Assembly (NCBI GenBank): GCA_023422565.1
Contig: JAFAGR010000062.1
Coordinates: forward strand, 1 to 64,000
Length of the DNA: 64,000 nucleotides
Source of the DNA: Bacteroidota bacterium
GTDB taxonomy: Bacteria > Bacteroidota > Bacteroidia > Chitinophagales > Chitinophagaceae
Direction of reading: 5' to 3'
In this document: positions 1 through 8,167 of the stretch, piece by piece
How the letters are laid out: each line of letters starts with the position of its first letter
Position numbering within the stretch: the first letter of the stretch is position 1
The notes under the pieces: model-generated
Databases searched by the model: none
The model's input: the letters and a program-made list of their open reading frames with translations, nothing else
Told to the model about the DNA's origin: nothing
Made by a program: the position numbers and the translations under genes

Positions 1-816
1 TTCTATCACTTCACACATTCCGGCGTAATCCCAGCCCTTCAACTTATAAATATCAATTCCGTTTGTTCCTTCTTCCTTTTGCATTCCGGCCAGCGCTTCT
101 GAAATTGATGCTTTGGTAGTTTGGTATTTCTTCGGAACAGAAATTCCATATCCATCATCCCAAACAAAAACCGCCAGTGGCACCTGGAGTACTCCGGCCG
201 CGTTTATGGTTTCCCAAAAATGACCCTCGCTGGTACTGGCGTCACCGATTGTGCAGAAACATACTTCATTTCCCTTATCACTCAGGTTTGTTGCCTCGTG
301 AAGACGATTTACATCCCGAAATGTTTTGGAGGCGAAGGCAAGCCCGAGCGCCCGTGGCATTTGTCCGCCGGTGGGGGCTATATCACTCGATACATTTTTA
401 AGTTTGGCAAGCGGAAGCCAATTTCCATCGCCATCCACCATTTTGGTGGCGAAGTGGGCATTCATTTGCCGCCCGGCGCTGAATGGATCGTTTGCTACAT
501 CCGGGTCGGCATATAACTGAGAGAAAAATTGTTCGGGAGTGGCAAGTTCGCTGGCAAACATGAAAGTTTGATCGCGGTAATATCCTGACCGAAAATCGCC
601 CGGCTTAAAAAATTTCGCCATAGCTACCTGGGCCACTTCTTTTCCATCTCCAAAAATTCCGAATTTAGCCTTGCCCGTCAACACCTCTTTCCGGCCTAAC
701 AAGCTGGTTTCCCTGCTTACACAACAAATGCGATAATCTTTAAGTACTTCGCTCTTAAAGAGATCAAAACTTAAATTTTCCTGCAGGTTTACTTCCGTTG
801 CATTGTTCATATCCAT
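1..816 (-). CDS. Thiamine-diphosphate-dependent 2-oxoacid dehydrogenase E1 component (partial, 5' end only)
   Basis: This is the first 272 codons of a gene that runs off the left edge of the window. The family decarboxylates branched-chain 2-oxoacids (or pyruvate) and passes the acyl group to a lipoyl E2. The sequence shows an E1-alpha fold: a GRQMNAHF stretch, the APTGGQMPRALGLAFA segment, and a ThDP/Mg motif of the form GDASTSEG followed by WDDGYGIS. The aspartate pair replaces the usual asparagines, as I recall for the fused E1 alpha-beta enzymes of Bacteroidota. The chosen start is the ATG at 816, and an in-frame ATG at 810 is also possible. Whether a beta subunit follows in the same chain cannot be seen. 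The gene diverges from the DUF1573 pair, with 132 bp between the start codons. Confidence 0.8.
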   Translation of the reverse strand, partial: MDMNNATEVNLQENLSFDLFKSEVLKDYRICCVSRETSLLGRKEVLTGKAKFGIFGDGKEVAQVAMAKFFKPGDFRSGYYRDQTFMFASELATPEQFFSQLYADPDVANDPFSAGRQMNAHFATKMVDGDGNWLPLAKLKNVSSDIAPTGGQMPRALGLAFASKTFRDVNRLHEATNLSDKGNEVCFCTIGDASTSEGHFWETINAAGVLQVPLAVFVWDDGYGISVPKKYQTTKASISEALAGMQKEEGTNGIDIYKLKGWDYAGMCEVIE

Positions 817-913
817 ATTACTAAAGTAAGGCGCAAAAATATTCAATTTGCCCGCCCAATTGTTAAATAATGTAAAAGTCGGGGACAATATGTATCTTAT
901 ATTTTCGATTTAG

Positions 914-921
914 TATCTTTG
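914..921 (+). promoter_or_regulatory. -7 promoter box TATCTTTG for the DUF1573 pair
   Basis: The octamer matches the Bacteroidota sigma-factor -7 consensus TAnnTTTG exactly and lies 27 nt before the ATG at 949. No clear -33 TTTG is seen at normal spacing. Confidence 0.6.
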
Positions 922-948
922 GTAACTCATAAAAATTTACTCTCACAT

Positions 949-1458
949 ATGAAAAAAGTAATACTTGGTTCCGCTTTAATGCTTGCTGCATTCACCATTC
1001 AGGCACAAACAAAGGAATCTGCTGACCCTCATGCCGGCCACAATCACGGTCCGGTTGCATCTACAAAAGCAACTGCTACTCCGGCAGCTGCAACGGTTAA
1101 AGCTCCTGAAACTTTGAAGATCGAAGAAAGCTACGATTTCGGAAAAATTCCACAGGGCAAGCCGGTTACTCACGATTTTTCTGTTACTAATACAGGATCA
1201 ACTGCGCTGAAGATCAACAATGTTCAGGCAAGCTGCGGTTGCACTACGCCAAGTTGGGATAAAGACAATGCGATTGAACCAGGCGCTTCTAGCAAAATTA
1301 CTGTCGGTTACAACGCACAAGCTGAAGGTGCATTTGCAAAAAATATCACCATCACCTACAACGATAATGTAACAAAGATCATCACTATCAAGGGTGAAGT
1401 TTTCAAAACTCCTGCAGCCAGCGCCCCGGAAAACAAAGCTGCGGTGATCAAGAATTAA
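949..1458 (+). CDS. DUF1573 domain exported protein, His-rich N-terminus
   Basis: Function unknown; DUF1573 proteins are common exported proteins of Bacteroidota. The 169-residue product starts with a signal peptide (MKKVILGSALMLAAFTIQAQ). A His-rich stretch (DPHAGHNHG) and an Ala/Thr/Pro-rich linker follow. The DUF1573 domain begins near EESYDFGKIPQG and carries the family's CGCTTPSW signature, with an Ig-like beta sandwich predicted behind it. A TTG start at 919 would add ten residues before the signal peptide, so the ATG at 949 is preferred. The gene lies 20 bp before a paralogue and probably shares its transcript. The HAGHNHG stretch could bind metal, but that is inference. Confidence 0.82.
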   Translation: MKKVILGSALMLAAFTIQAQTKESADPHAGHNHGPVASTKATATPAAATVKAPETLKIEESYDFGKIPQGKPVTHDFSVTNTGSTALKINNVQASCGCTTPSWDKDNAIEPGASSKITVGYNAQAEGAFAKNITITYNDNVTKIITIKGEVFKTPAASAPENKAAVIKN

Positions 1459-1478
1459 TCATTTAAAAAAAATAAAGT

Positions 1479-1916
1479 ATGAAGAAGTTTTTAGTTTCTC
1501 TGTCTTTGCTCGTTTTTTCCTCCGCGGTTATCGCGCAGAAAAAGGCAGACGATGTAGCTAAGTTTAAATCAGAAGTGGTTGACCTTGGAAAGATCGAACA
1601 GGGCAACCCGGCTACTGCTACTTTTTATCTTTCAAACATTGGCGCTACTCCATTAATTATCGAACAGGCTAATCCTACATGCGGTTGCACTATCGGTGAT
1701 TATACAAAATCCCCGATCGCAACGGGTAAGGAAGGTTGGATAAAAGCAACTTACAATGCCGCGAATGTTGGAGCTTTCGATAAAAAACTATCCGTAAAAT
1801 TTGCCGGTGTTGATGAAATTAAAAACATCACCATTAAAGGCGAAGTGCTTACCAAAGAAGAATTCGCAAAAACCAAAGGCAAGGCCGCTGCTACAGGGGC
1901 AAAGCCTAAAGCATAA
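1479..1916 (+). CDS. DUF1573 domain exported protein (second of tandem pair)
   Basis: This 145-residue paralogue of the preceding gene begins with a signal peptide ending near VIAQ. The DUF1573 domain runs from about residue 28 (VVDLGKIEQGNPATATF) and carries the CGCTIGDY signature in the same place as its neighbour. The His-rich insert is missing. The tail is Lys/Ala-rich. It is probably cotranscribed with the upstream copy and ends at a strong terminator. Its biological role is unknown. Confidence 0.82.
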   Translation: MKKFLVSLSLLVFSSAVIAQKKADDVAKFKSEVVDLGKIEQGNPATATFYLSNIGATPLIIEQANPTCGCTIGDYTKSPIATGKEGWIKATYNAANVGAFDKKLSVKFAGVDEIKNITIKGEVLTKEEFAKTKGKAAATGAKPKA

Positions 1917-1938
1917 GCATTTACTTTTTCATTTTCGA

Positions 1939-1969
1939 AAACTCCCGGATCTTTCCGGGAGTTTTTTTT
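1939..1969 (+). terminator. Intrinsic terminator after the DUF1573 pair
   Basis: A 9-bp perfect stem (ACTCCCGGA / TCCGGGAGT, arms 1941-1949 and 1954-1962) with a 4-nt loop is followed by eight T residues. Confidence 0.9.
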
Positions 1970-2011
1970 GCCTGTAAGGCGCTAACTTGCAGGAACACTA
2001 AAACCGCCGTA

Positions 2012-2899
2012 ATGTTTGTTGATGCCATTGAAAAAGTTTCCTGCTTTACACGCCCGGTTAATACGATAATGAGAAACTATGGTGGAGGGCCTGTGATACC
2101 CGGGTCGGCAACATTGTTTTTTGTGAATGAAGAAGGTTACGCGGTTACATGCAAACACGTGATCGAGTTGCTTGCCGCTTCGGAAAATATCAATCAGCAA
2201 TACAGAAATTTTTCGCAGGAGAGGGCCCGAATTCCAAACGATAGCAAGGCTAAGGCGGCCATAAAGGGCCTGGAACTCAAATACAAATATCAACCGGTAA
2301 GCACTACACAGTTGAAGGTCAATTTTCTGGATTGCGTGGATACGATGTCAGGCTTCACCTGGCACGTGCATCCTTCATTAGACCTTGCCATCATAAAGTT
2401 CAACGGCTTTAATAAACTGCACTATCAGAACTACGCAACCTTCATGGCCGACACTTCTAAAATTAAACAGGGAATGAGTTTGTGCCGGCTCGGGTTTCCA
2501 TTTCCTGAATTCACGAATTACCGGTTTAACCAGGCTAATGATGATATTGAATGGACCGCCGAAGGAAACAACCGGTCACCGAGATTCCCCATGGATGGCA
2601 TGGTTACAAGATTTTTGGCCGATCAGCAGCATCAGTTGTACGGCATCGAACTTTCCACGCCGGGACTTCGCGGGCAAAGCGGAGGGCCGCTGTTCGACCA
2701 TCGCGGAATTATTTGCGGAATGCAATTTTCTACCAAGCATCTTCACCTGGGTTTTGATATGGTGGATAAGGATATCATTGTAAATAATCAACACAAGAAA
2801 ATATCTGACTATTCTTTTCTTCATCTGGGCCAGTGCATACATGCTGATGCCATTAAAGCCTTTTTAAAACAGCACCAGGTAAAGTTTTACGAAGAATAA
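2012..2899 (+). CDS. Trypsin-like serine peptidase domain protein
   Basis: A 295-residue protein with a chymotrypsin/HtrA-type protease fold. The catalytic triad is visible in order: His49 in TCKHV, Asp124 in LDLAIIKF and Ser223 in GQSGGPLF. No signal peptide or PDZ domain is seen, so it looks cytoplasmic and differs from DegP-type proteases. About 70 residues between His and Asp include a charged helical insert. Substrate unknown. The gene stands alone between the DUF1573 terminator and the aminotransferase promoter. Confidence 0.8.
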   Translation: MFVDAIEKVSCFTRPVNTIMRNYGGGPVIPGSATLFFVNEEGYAVTCKHVIELLAASENINQQYRNFSQERARIPNDSKAKAAIKGLELKYKYQPVSTTQLKVNFLDCVDTMSGFTWHVHPSLDLAIIKFNGFNKLHYQNYATFMADTSKIKQGMSLCRLGFPFPEFTNYRFNQANDDIEWTAEGNNRSPRFPMDGMVTRFLADQQHQLYGIELSTPGLRGQSGGPLFDHRGIICGMQFSTKHLHLGFDMVDKDIIVNNQHKKISDYSFLHLGQCIHADAIKAFLKQHQVKFYEE

Positions 2900-2926
2900 C
2901 CGCGCGCTTTATTGGAATAATCATTT

Positions 2927-2934
2927 TACTTTTG
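2927..2934 (+). promoter_or_regulatory. -7 box TACTTTTG four bases before the aminotransferase ATG
   Basis: An exact TAnnTTTG match. Only four bases (CGCC) separate it from the ATG at 2939. In this promoter class transcription starts a few bases past the box, so the mRNA is probably leaderless. Confidence 0.6.
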
Positions 2935-2938
2935 CGCC

Positions 2939-4132
2939 ATGTTATCAATCAGCAATCGTGGCATTGAGATGCCTGCCTCTCCGATCCGCAAACTTGTTCC
3001 TTACGCCGAAGCTGCAAAGAAAAAAGGCACGAAGGTCTATCACCTCAATATCGGCCAGCCCGACATTGAAACACCGCAGGAATGCTTAGACGCGGTTAGA
3101 AATTGCGACCTGAAAGTTTTGGAATACAGCCATAGCGCGGGCAATGAAAGTTACCGGAAGAAGCTGGTTGAATACTATCATAAAAATAATATTGACATCA
3201 CCGCGAACGACATTATCGTTACCACCGGAGGCAGTGAAGCAATTTTGTTTGGCTTCATGGCCTGCCTTGACGCAGGAGATGAAGTGATCATTCCCGAACC
3301 CTTCTATGCAAACTATAACGGTTTTGCCATACAGGCGGACGTTGTGGTGAAGCCAATTGGCAGCAGTATTGAAACGGGTTTCGCACTTCCGCCGATCGAA
3401 GAATTTGAAAAGGCCATTACGCCAAAAACGAAGGCGATAGTTGTTTGCAATCCTAACAATCCCACCGGATATTTATACAGCGCGGCTGAGATGGAAACAT
3501 TGAAAGAGATCGTGCTCAAACATGATCTTTATTTATTCGCTGATGAGGCCTATCGCGAATTTTGTTACGAAGGCGCCCATACAAGTGCCATGCATCTTAA
3601 AGGTGCGGAGCAACATGTGGTGTTGATGGATACGATCAGCAAGCGCTACAGCGCCTGCGGAGGAAGGATCGGCGCATTCATCACCCGCAACCGTGAAGTG
3701 CTGAACGCGGCTATGAAGTTTGCACAGGCGAGATTAAGCCCGCCATTCTATGCGCAGGTGCTTGGAGAAGCTGCCGTTGACCTTCCGGATAATTATTTTG
3801 ACACCACAAAGGCCGAATACAAACTGCGCCGCGACTTGCTGGTGAAACGCCTGAACGCCATGGAAGGCGTGTTTTGCCCCAACCCCGGCGGTGCTTTTTA
3901 CGCGATGGCTCGTTTGCCTATCGACGATTGCGATAAGTTTTGCCAATGGCTGCTCGAATCATTTTCGCACAATGGTGAAACGATCATGCTTGCACCGGCA
4001 ACAGGATTCTACAGTACGAAAGGTTTAGGAACAAATGAGGTTCGGCTTGCTTATGTGTTGAATGCAGACGCCATCAACCGTGCAATGGATTGCCTTGAAG
4101 CCGCACTGAAACAATACCCGGGAAGGAAGTAA
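2939..4132 (+). CDS. Pyridoxal-phosphate aminotransferase, class I/II (aspartate aminotransferase-like)
   Basis: A 397-residue fold-type I PLP enzyme that moves an amino group between an amino acid and a 2-oxoacid; the substrate cannot be read from sequence. Landmarks are the N-terminal MPASPIRKLVPYA, NIGQPDIETP, NPNNPTG at 171-177, Asp202 in FADEAYREF, the PLP lysine near 235 in DTISKRYSACGGRIG, and an Arg-containing EVRLAYVL near the C-terminus. The SNRGIEMPASPIRKL start matches relatives as I recall them, which supports the ATG at 2939 over one at 2969. It is cotranscribed with the next gene, which starts 2 nt after its stop. Confidence 0.88.
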   Translation: MLSISNRGIEMPASPIRKLVPYAEAAKKKGTKVYHLNIGQPDIETPQECLDAVRNCDLKVLEYSHSAGNESYRKKLVEYYHKNNIDITANDIIVTTGGSEAILFGFMACLDAGDEVIIPEPFYANYNGFAIQADVVVKPIGSSIETGFALPPIEEFEKAITPKTKAIVVCNPNNPTGYLYSAAEMETLKEIVLKHDLYLFADEAYREFCYEGAHTSAMHLKGAEQHVVLMDTISKRYSACGGRIGAFITRNREVLNAAMKFAQARLSPPFYAQVLGEAAVDLPDNYFDTTKAEYKLRRDLLVKRLNAMEGVFCPNPGGAFYAMARLPIDDCDKFCQWLLESFSHNGETIMLAPATGFYSTKGLGTNEVRLAYVLNADAINRAMDCLEAALKQYPGRK

Positions 4133-4133
4133 C

Positions 4134-4763
4134 ATGATCGGAACCATTGCGCCATACTTCGGTTACCTGGCTTCGCTGTTTCTTGTACTGGCGCTGATCG
4201 TAAATTCAGAATTAAAATTTCGATGGTTCAGCGCTTCAGGTAATGTAGCTTTTATTGCATATGCCATTATGATAATGGCTTTCCCGGTGTTGATCACCAA
4301 CCTCATACTTCTTGGTATCAACATTTACTATCTTAAAAAAATATACTCGCGCAAAGAATATTTTGACCTGATCGAATTTAAAGGTGAGGAACAGCTCGCC
4401 CTGCGTTTCCTCGAGTTTTATAAGAAAGATATTACGCTCTATTTCCCACAATTCTCCGCGGACCAAATGAAAGGAAGGCTGAATTTTGTGGTGTTAAGAA
4501 ATCTTGTGATCGCCAATATGTTCAGCGTGGATGTGGATACTAACGGTGACGCATACGTGATATTGAACTATACTCCTGAAAAATACCGCGACTATAAAGT
4601 TGGCCTTTTTATTTTTGAGAGGGAGAAACAGTATCTCCTTTCGAAAGGTATCAAACGCGTGATCTACCGGTTTGAACCGTATAAAAAACACCGGCAATTC
4701 CTCGATGTTATGGGCTTTAAATCGGGAACCGCCGGTGATGAACTGTATGTGAAGGAACTTTGA
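4134..4763 (+). CDS. YgjV-like small membrane protein with C-terminal soluble domain
   Basis: The first about 70 of 209 residues form three hydrophobic segments (residues 5-24, 31-48 and 50-68) resembling the YgjV inner-membrane family. The remaining about 140 residues form a charged alpha/beta domain, with an ending (KHRQFLDVMGFKSG) that recalls a GNAT acetyltransferase fold. No catalytic motif stands out and the function is unknown. It starts 2 nt after the aminotransferase stop, so it is in the same operon. Its stop is only 2 bp from the stop of the convergent DPP IV gene. Confidence 0.7.
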   Translation: MIGTIAPYFGYLASLFLVLALIVNSELKFRWFSASGNVAFIAYAIMIMAFPVLITNLILLGINIYYLKKIYSRKEYFDLIEFKGEEQLALRFLEFYKKDITLYFPQFSADQMKGRLNFVVLRNLVIANMFSVDVDTNGDAYVILNYTPEKYRDYKVGLFIFEREKQYLLSKGIKRVIYRFEPYKKHRQFLDVMGFKSGTAGDELYVKEL

Positions 4764-4765
4764 TG

Positions 4766-6928
4766 TTATCTCGCTCCCGGCTGGCAATGCATTCTTAAAA
4801 AATTTGTATAGGTAGTTGACAAGTGCTGGAAAGTTCCCTTTCCCTCACTGATGCTGTGCGTGCGATTGGGATAAGGCATAAAGGAGAATTGCTTATTGTG
4901 CTTGATCAATTCATTCAGCAACATTTCAGCATTGCTGTAATGAACGTTGTCATCTCCCGTGCCGTGAATAAACAAAAGATTTCCCTTAAGATCCTTTGCA
5001 TAATTGATTGCCGATCCTTTTTCATAAGCTTCCTTGTTTTCCTGCGGAAGGCCCATGTAACGCTCGGTATAAATGTTATCGTAATTGCGCAGGTCTGTTA
5101 TAGCAGAAATTGAAACACCGGTTTGAAAAAGTTCAGGATAACGGAAAAGTATATGCAGGGTGGTTGCACCTCCGCCGCTCCATCCCCACATTGCCACACG
5201 GCTTTTGTCAATATAGGGAAGATCAAGAATTTTCTTTGCACCCGCCGCTATATCCGTAATGTTCACCTGGCCATTCTTCGCATAAATCGCCTTGCGCCAT
5301 TTCGCGCCTTTAAGCACTGGTGTTCCCCGGCAATCTACACTGGCCTGAATATAGCCGTCTTCACGCATATTTCCGGCGTAAAGAAAATTACTGTGCTCAC
5401 CGTAAGAGTCGTTTACGGTTGAAGCACCCGGCTCACCGTATACATAAAATACAACCGGGTATTTTTTTGACGGGTCAAAATTCTTCGGCTTATTGATCCA
5501 TGCATCAAGTTCAATTCCATCATCCGTGGTCACTTTTATGTATTCTATACTTAAGTCCTCATTCGTTTTTAAATTTTTGGCGATGGATTTTGTACTGTTC
5601 ACAGGCCGCCCGTCCGGCAGCGTTATCCATTCTGTTACAGGAGGCGTATTATGATTGCTGAATGAATGCCTTGCTAATTTGGACGTAGGCGAAATATCGT
5701 ATTTGTGGGTGCCCTTTTGTGAAGACAGTGTAACAAGCTCGGGCGAATTCTGCGTTCCATTTATTTTAACCCGATACAGGTATCGCTGCAGCGGATTTTC
5801 AGGCGAAGCTGTGAAGTAGACGTAATTGTTTGCCTCATCAATTGATTTAACTTCTGCAATATCATAATCGCCTTTTGTAAGCAGGGTGATATTTTTTCCA
5901 TCCCGACTGATCTTATAAATACTTCGCCAGCCGTCTTTCTCGCTTACCCATAAAAAGTCCTGGCCCTTGTTCACCCAATTCCAACCCACAGGATTGTCTG
6001 TATTAAGATCAACCCAGGCTTCATCGTTCTCTGCCCAAAACGTTCTTGTGTTTCCATCCTGAGCATTACAATACATCAATTTACTCTCCTGCTGTTTTCT
6101 ATCCAGTTGCTGAATGATCAATTCATTCGGGCCGCTCCATTCCATGCGGGTGATATAATGTTGCGCCGGGTCTCCCTCAGGCTTCATCCACCTTGTAACA
6201 CTGTTGGCCAGGGAAACCACTCCAATGCGTGCGGGAGATGGCTTCTCCCCTACCTTAGGATACTCAACGGGAATGATCTGTGAATAAACAGAGTCGGTGT
6301 TATTGATCATATAAAAATCGCGGATGGCATTTGCATTCAATTGCCAGTAAGCTATGTGCCTGCTGTCGGGGCTCCAGCGGAAACCATCGCGCAAATGAAA
6401 TTCCTCCTCATACACCCAGTCGAAAGTGCCATTGATCATCTTCCTCGATCCGTCTGTAGTAAGTTTCTTTTGTATGCCGGAATTAATATCTTCCGAATAA
6501 ATGTTGTGGCCGCTTACATAAGCCACCTGCTTTGCATCAGGAGAAATTTTCGCGAACATCAACGATTGCGGCGGAAGTTTCAAACCCACCTGCCTTAGTC
6601 TTTGTGTACTGAGGTCCATCAGCCAATAATCTCCGCGGGTATTATACCGCCATACTTTTGCCGTGTTCGCAAACAACAAAACATATTTACCATCAGAGGA
6701 GTATTCGAACGATTGCACCTTTAATGGCTCTGTTGCACCTGAAGGAATAAGAGATTCACGTTTGAAAAGAATGGTTTCCGATTCGGTTTTCGGATCAACC
6801 TTTATCATGTTGCCATCTTTGAGCCTTGTATAATAAAGGCCATCGGAGGTCCAGTTAACCTTTTGCCCCGTAGCCACCGTAAATACAAATACCGTAATGG
6901 CCAGAATCATTGAGATCTTTATGCGCAT
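4766..6928 (-). CDS. Dipeptidyl-peptidase IV family serine peptidase (S9)
   Basis: A 720-residue exported peptidase predicted to release Xaa-Pro type dipeptides from peptide N-termini. It has a signal peptide (MRIKISMILAITVFVFTVATGQ), an N-terminal eight-bladed propeller region, and a C-terminal alpha/beta-hydrolase domain. The double-Glu signature that anchors the substrate amino terminus is present as DWVYEEEF. The triad is Ser about 584 in GWSGGG, Asp about 659 in GTGDDNVH and His about 691 in NRTHS. The nucleophile elbow lacks the Tyr of the usual GWSYGG. The ATG at 6928 is chosen because an upstream ATG at 7018 would put 30 residues before the signal peptide. Confidence 0.88.
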   Translation of the reverse strand: MRIKISMILAITVFVFTVATGQKVNWTSDGLYYTRLKDGNMIKVDPKTESETILFKRESLIPSGATEPLKVQSFEYSSDGKYVLLFANTAKVWRYNTRGDYWLMDLSTQRLRQVGLKLPPQSLMFAKISPDAKQVAYVSGHNIYSEDINSGIQKKLTTDGSRKMINGTFDWVYEEEFHLRDGFRWSPDSRHIAYWQLNANAIRDFYMINNTDSVYSQIIPVEYPKVGEKPSPARIGVVSLANSVTRWMKPEGDPAQHYITRMEWSGPNELIIQQLDRKQQESKLMYCNAQDGNTRTFWAENDEAWVDLNTDNPVGWNWVNKGQDFLWVSEKDGWRSIYKISRDGKNITLLTKGDYDIAEVKSIDEANNYVYFTASPENPLQRYLYRVKINGTQNSPELVTLSSQKGTHKYDISPTSKLARHSFSNHNTPPVTEWITLPDGRPVNSTKSIAKNLKTNEDLSIEYIKVTTDDGIELDAWINKPKNFDPSKKYPVVFYVYGEPGASTVNDSYGEHSNFLYAGNMREDGYIQASVDCRGTPVLKGAKWRKAIYAKNGQVNITDIAAGAKKILDLPYIDKSRVAMWGWSGGGATTLHILFRYPELFQTGVSISAITDLRNYDNIYTERYMGLPQENKEAYEKGSAINYAKDLKGNLLFIHGTGDDNVHYSNAEMLLNELIKHNKQFSFMPYPNRTHSISEGKGTFQHLSTTYTNFLRMHCQPGAR

Positions 6929-7047
6929 GGAAATATTTTGAAATAAAAATAAATCAAAGCACCCACTAAACCATTCCATTAATATAAAAGTTGATCTGAG
7001 CGTATAATTCATCGCCACAAATCAACGGCACCATATTTCATTCGGCT

Positions 7048-7055
7048 TAATTTTG
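7048..7055 (+). promoter_or_regulatory. -7 box TAATTTTG for hslR-trmD
   Basis: An exact TAnnTTTG match 17 nt before the hslR ATG at 7073. No clear -33 element is seen. Confidence 0.55.
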
Positions 7056-7072
7056 GGTGCGGAACAGATTGT

Positions 7073-7474
7073 ATGGAAAAAGAAAAAATAAGGCTTGATA
7101 AATATTTGTGGGCGATCCGAATTTTTAAAACGCGTGCGCTTGCTTCAGAAGCCTGCGATAAAAACAAGGTTCGCTTCAACGGAAACCCGGCAAAAGCATC
7201 CAAACAGGTTCACGTCGGCGATGAGTTTGACATCAGGGCTGAATCCCGGAAATGGATCATTCGCGTAACCGGACTTTTGAGTAACCGCGTTCAATACAGT
7301 GAGGCGATAAAGTATTATCTTGACATCACCCCGCAGGAAGAAAATGCTGCGGGCAACGTGCAGGCTTCCGCTTTTCATACCGGTAAGCGCCTCAGTAAGA
7401 TCGGACGCCCAACCAAAAAACAAAAACGTGAGCTTGATACTTTCTTCGGGCAGGATGATGAGAAGAATGATTAA
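7073..7474 (+). CDS. hslR: S4-domain RNA-binding protein, Hsp15 (HslR) family
   Basis: A 133-residue protein with an S4 RNA-binding domain over about residues 5-70 (IRLDKYLWAIRIFKTRALAS, then VRFNGNPAKASKQVHVGDEF). Its C-terminus is basic (GRPTKKQKREL), as in Hsp15. Known Hsp15 binds stalled 50S subunits that still carry nascent-chain tRNA, which helps recycle them. It is followed after 18 bp by trmD, so both products act on translation and probably share a transcript. Confidence 0.85.
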   Translation: MEKEKIRLDKYLWAIRIFKTRALASEACDKNKVRFNGNPAKASKQVHVGDEFDIRAESRKWIIRVTGLLSNRVQYSEAIKYYLDITPQEENAAGNVQASAFHTGKRLSKIGRPTKKQKRELDTFFGQDDEKND

Positions 7475-7492
7475 CTATTAAAAGACCCTTCG

Positions 7493-8167
7493 GTGCATAT
7501 AGATATCATAAGTGTTGTACCGGCCTTGTTGGAAGGACCGTTTTCGCACTCAATTTTAAAACGGGCGGCAGACAAAGGGCGTTTAACCGTTGACGTTATA
7601 AACCTGCGCGACTACACAAATTATCCCCGCGCACAGGTAGATGATTACCCGTTTGGCGGAGGCGCGGGCATGGTGCTTATGGCGGAACCGCTCGCCAATG
7701 CAATTGAAAGTTTGCAACAAAAAAGGAAGTACGATGAAATAATTTACCTTACCCCTGATGGCGTAACCCTGAACCAATCTATAGCCAACAAACTTTCCCT
7801 GAAGGATAACCTTTTGATGATATGCGGGCACTATAAAGGCATCGACCAGCGCATTCGGGATCATTTCATAACCATGGAGATCTCTATCGGGGACTATGTG
7901 CTCAGCGGTGGAGAACTTGCTGCAGCGGTATTAACAGATGCAATCGGCAGACTGATACCCGGCGTGCTGAATGATGAAAGCTCCGCATTGAGCGATTCTT
8001 TCCAGGATAATTTACTCGCGCCGCCTGTATATACGCGCCCTGAAAACTTTCGTGGTTGGACGGTTCCACCGGTGTTAATGAGCGGCAATCACAAACTTAT
8101 TGAGGAATGGAGGCATGATGAGGCCGTGAAGCGAACTATGGAAAGAAGGCCTGATCTTTTAGACTGA
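7493..8167 (+). CDS. trmD: tRNA (guanine-37-N1)-methyltransferase TrmD, GTG start
   Basis: TrmD methylates G37 next to the anticodon of tRNAs and so prevents frameshifting. The 224-residue product has the trefoil-knot SAM-binding features: DYPFGGGAGMV, ICGHYKGIDQR and IGDYVLSGGE, and the C-terminal segment VPPVLMSGNH. The start is a GTG, because the reading MHIDIISVVP matches the family and no ATG lies in place. It sits with hslR rather than with the common rpsP-rimM-rplS neighbours. Its TGA stop abuts the stop of the convergent methyltransferase gene. Confidence 0.95.
   Translation: MHIDIISVVPALLEGPFSHSILKRAADKGRLTVDVINLRDYTNYPRAQVDDYPFGGGAGMVLMAEPLANAIESLQQKRKYDEIIYLTPDGVTLNQSIANKLSLKDNLLMICGHYKGIDQRIRDHFITMEISIGDYVLSGGELAAAVLTDAIGRLIPGVLNDESSALSDSFQDNLLAPPVYTRPENFRGWTVPPVLMSGNHKLIEEWRHDEAVKRTMERRPDLLD

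Noticed and set aside
121..516. Plus-strand frame of 131 codons in the first kilobase
   Set aside because: It lies antisense to the clear E1 enzyme coding region, which has coherent motifs; no domain is visible in the plus frame.
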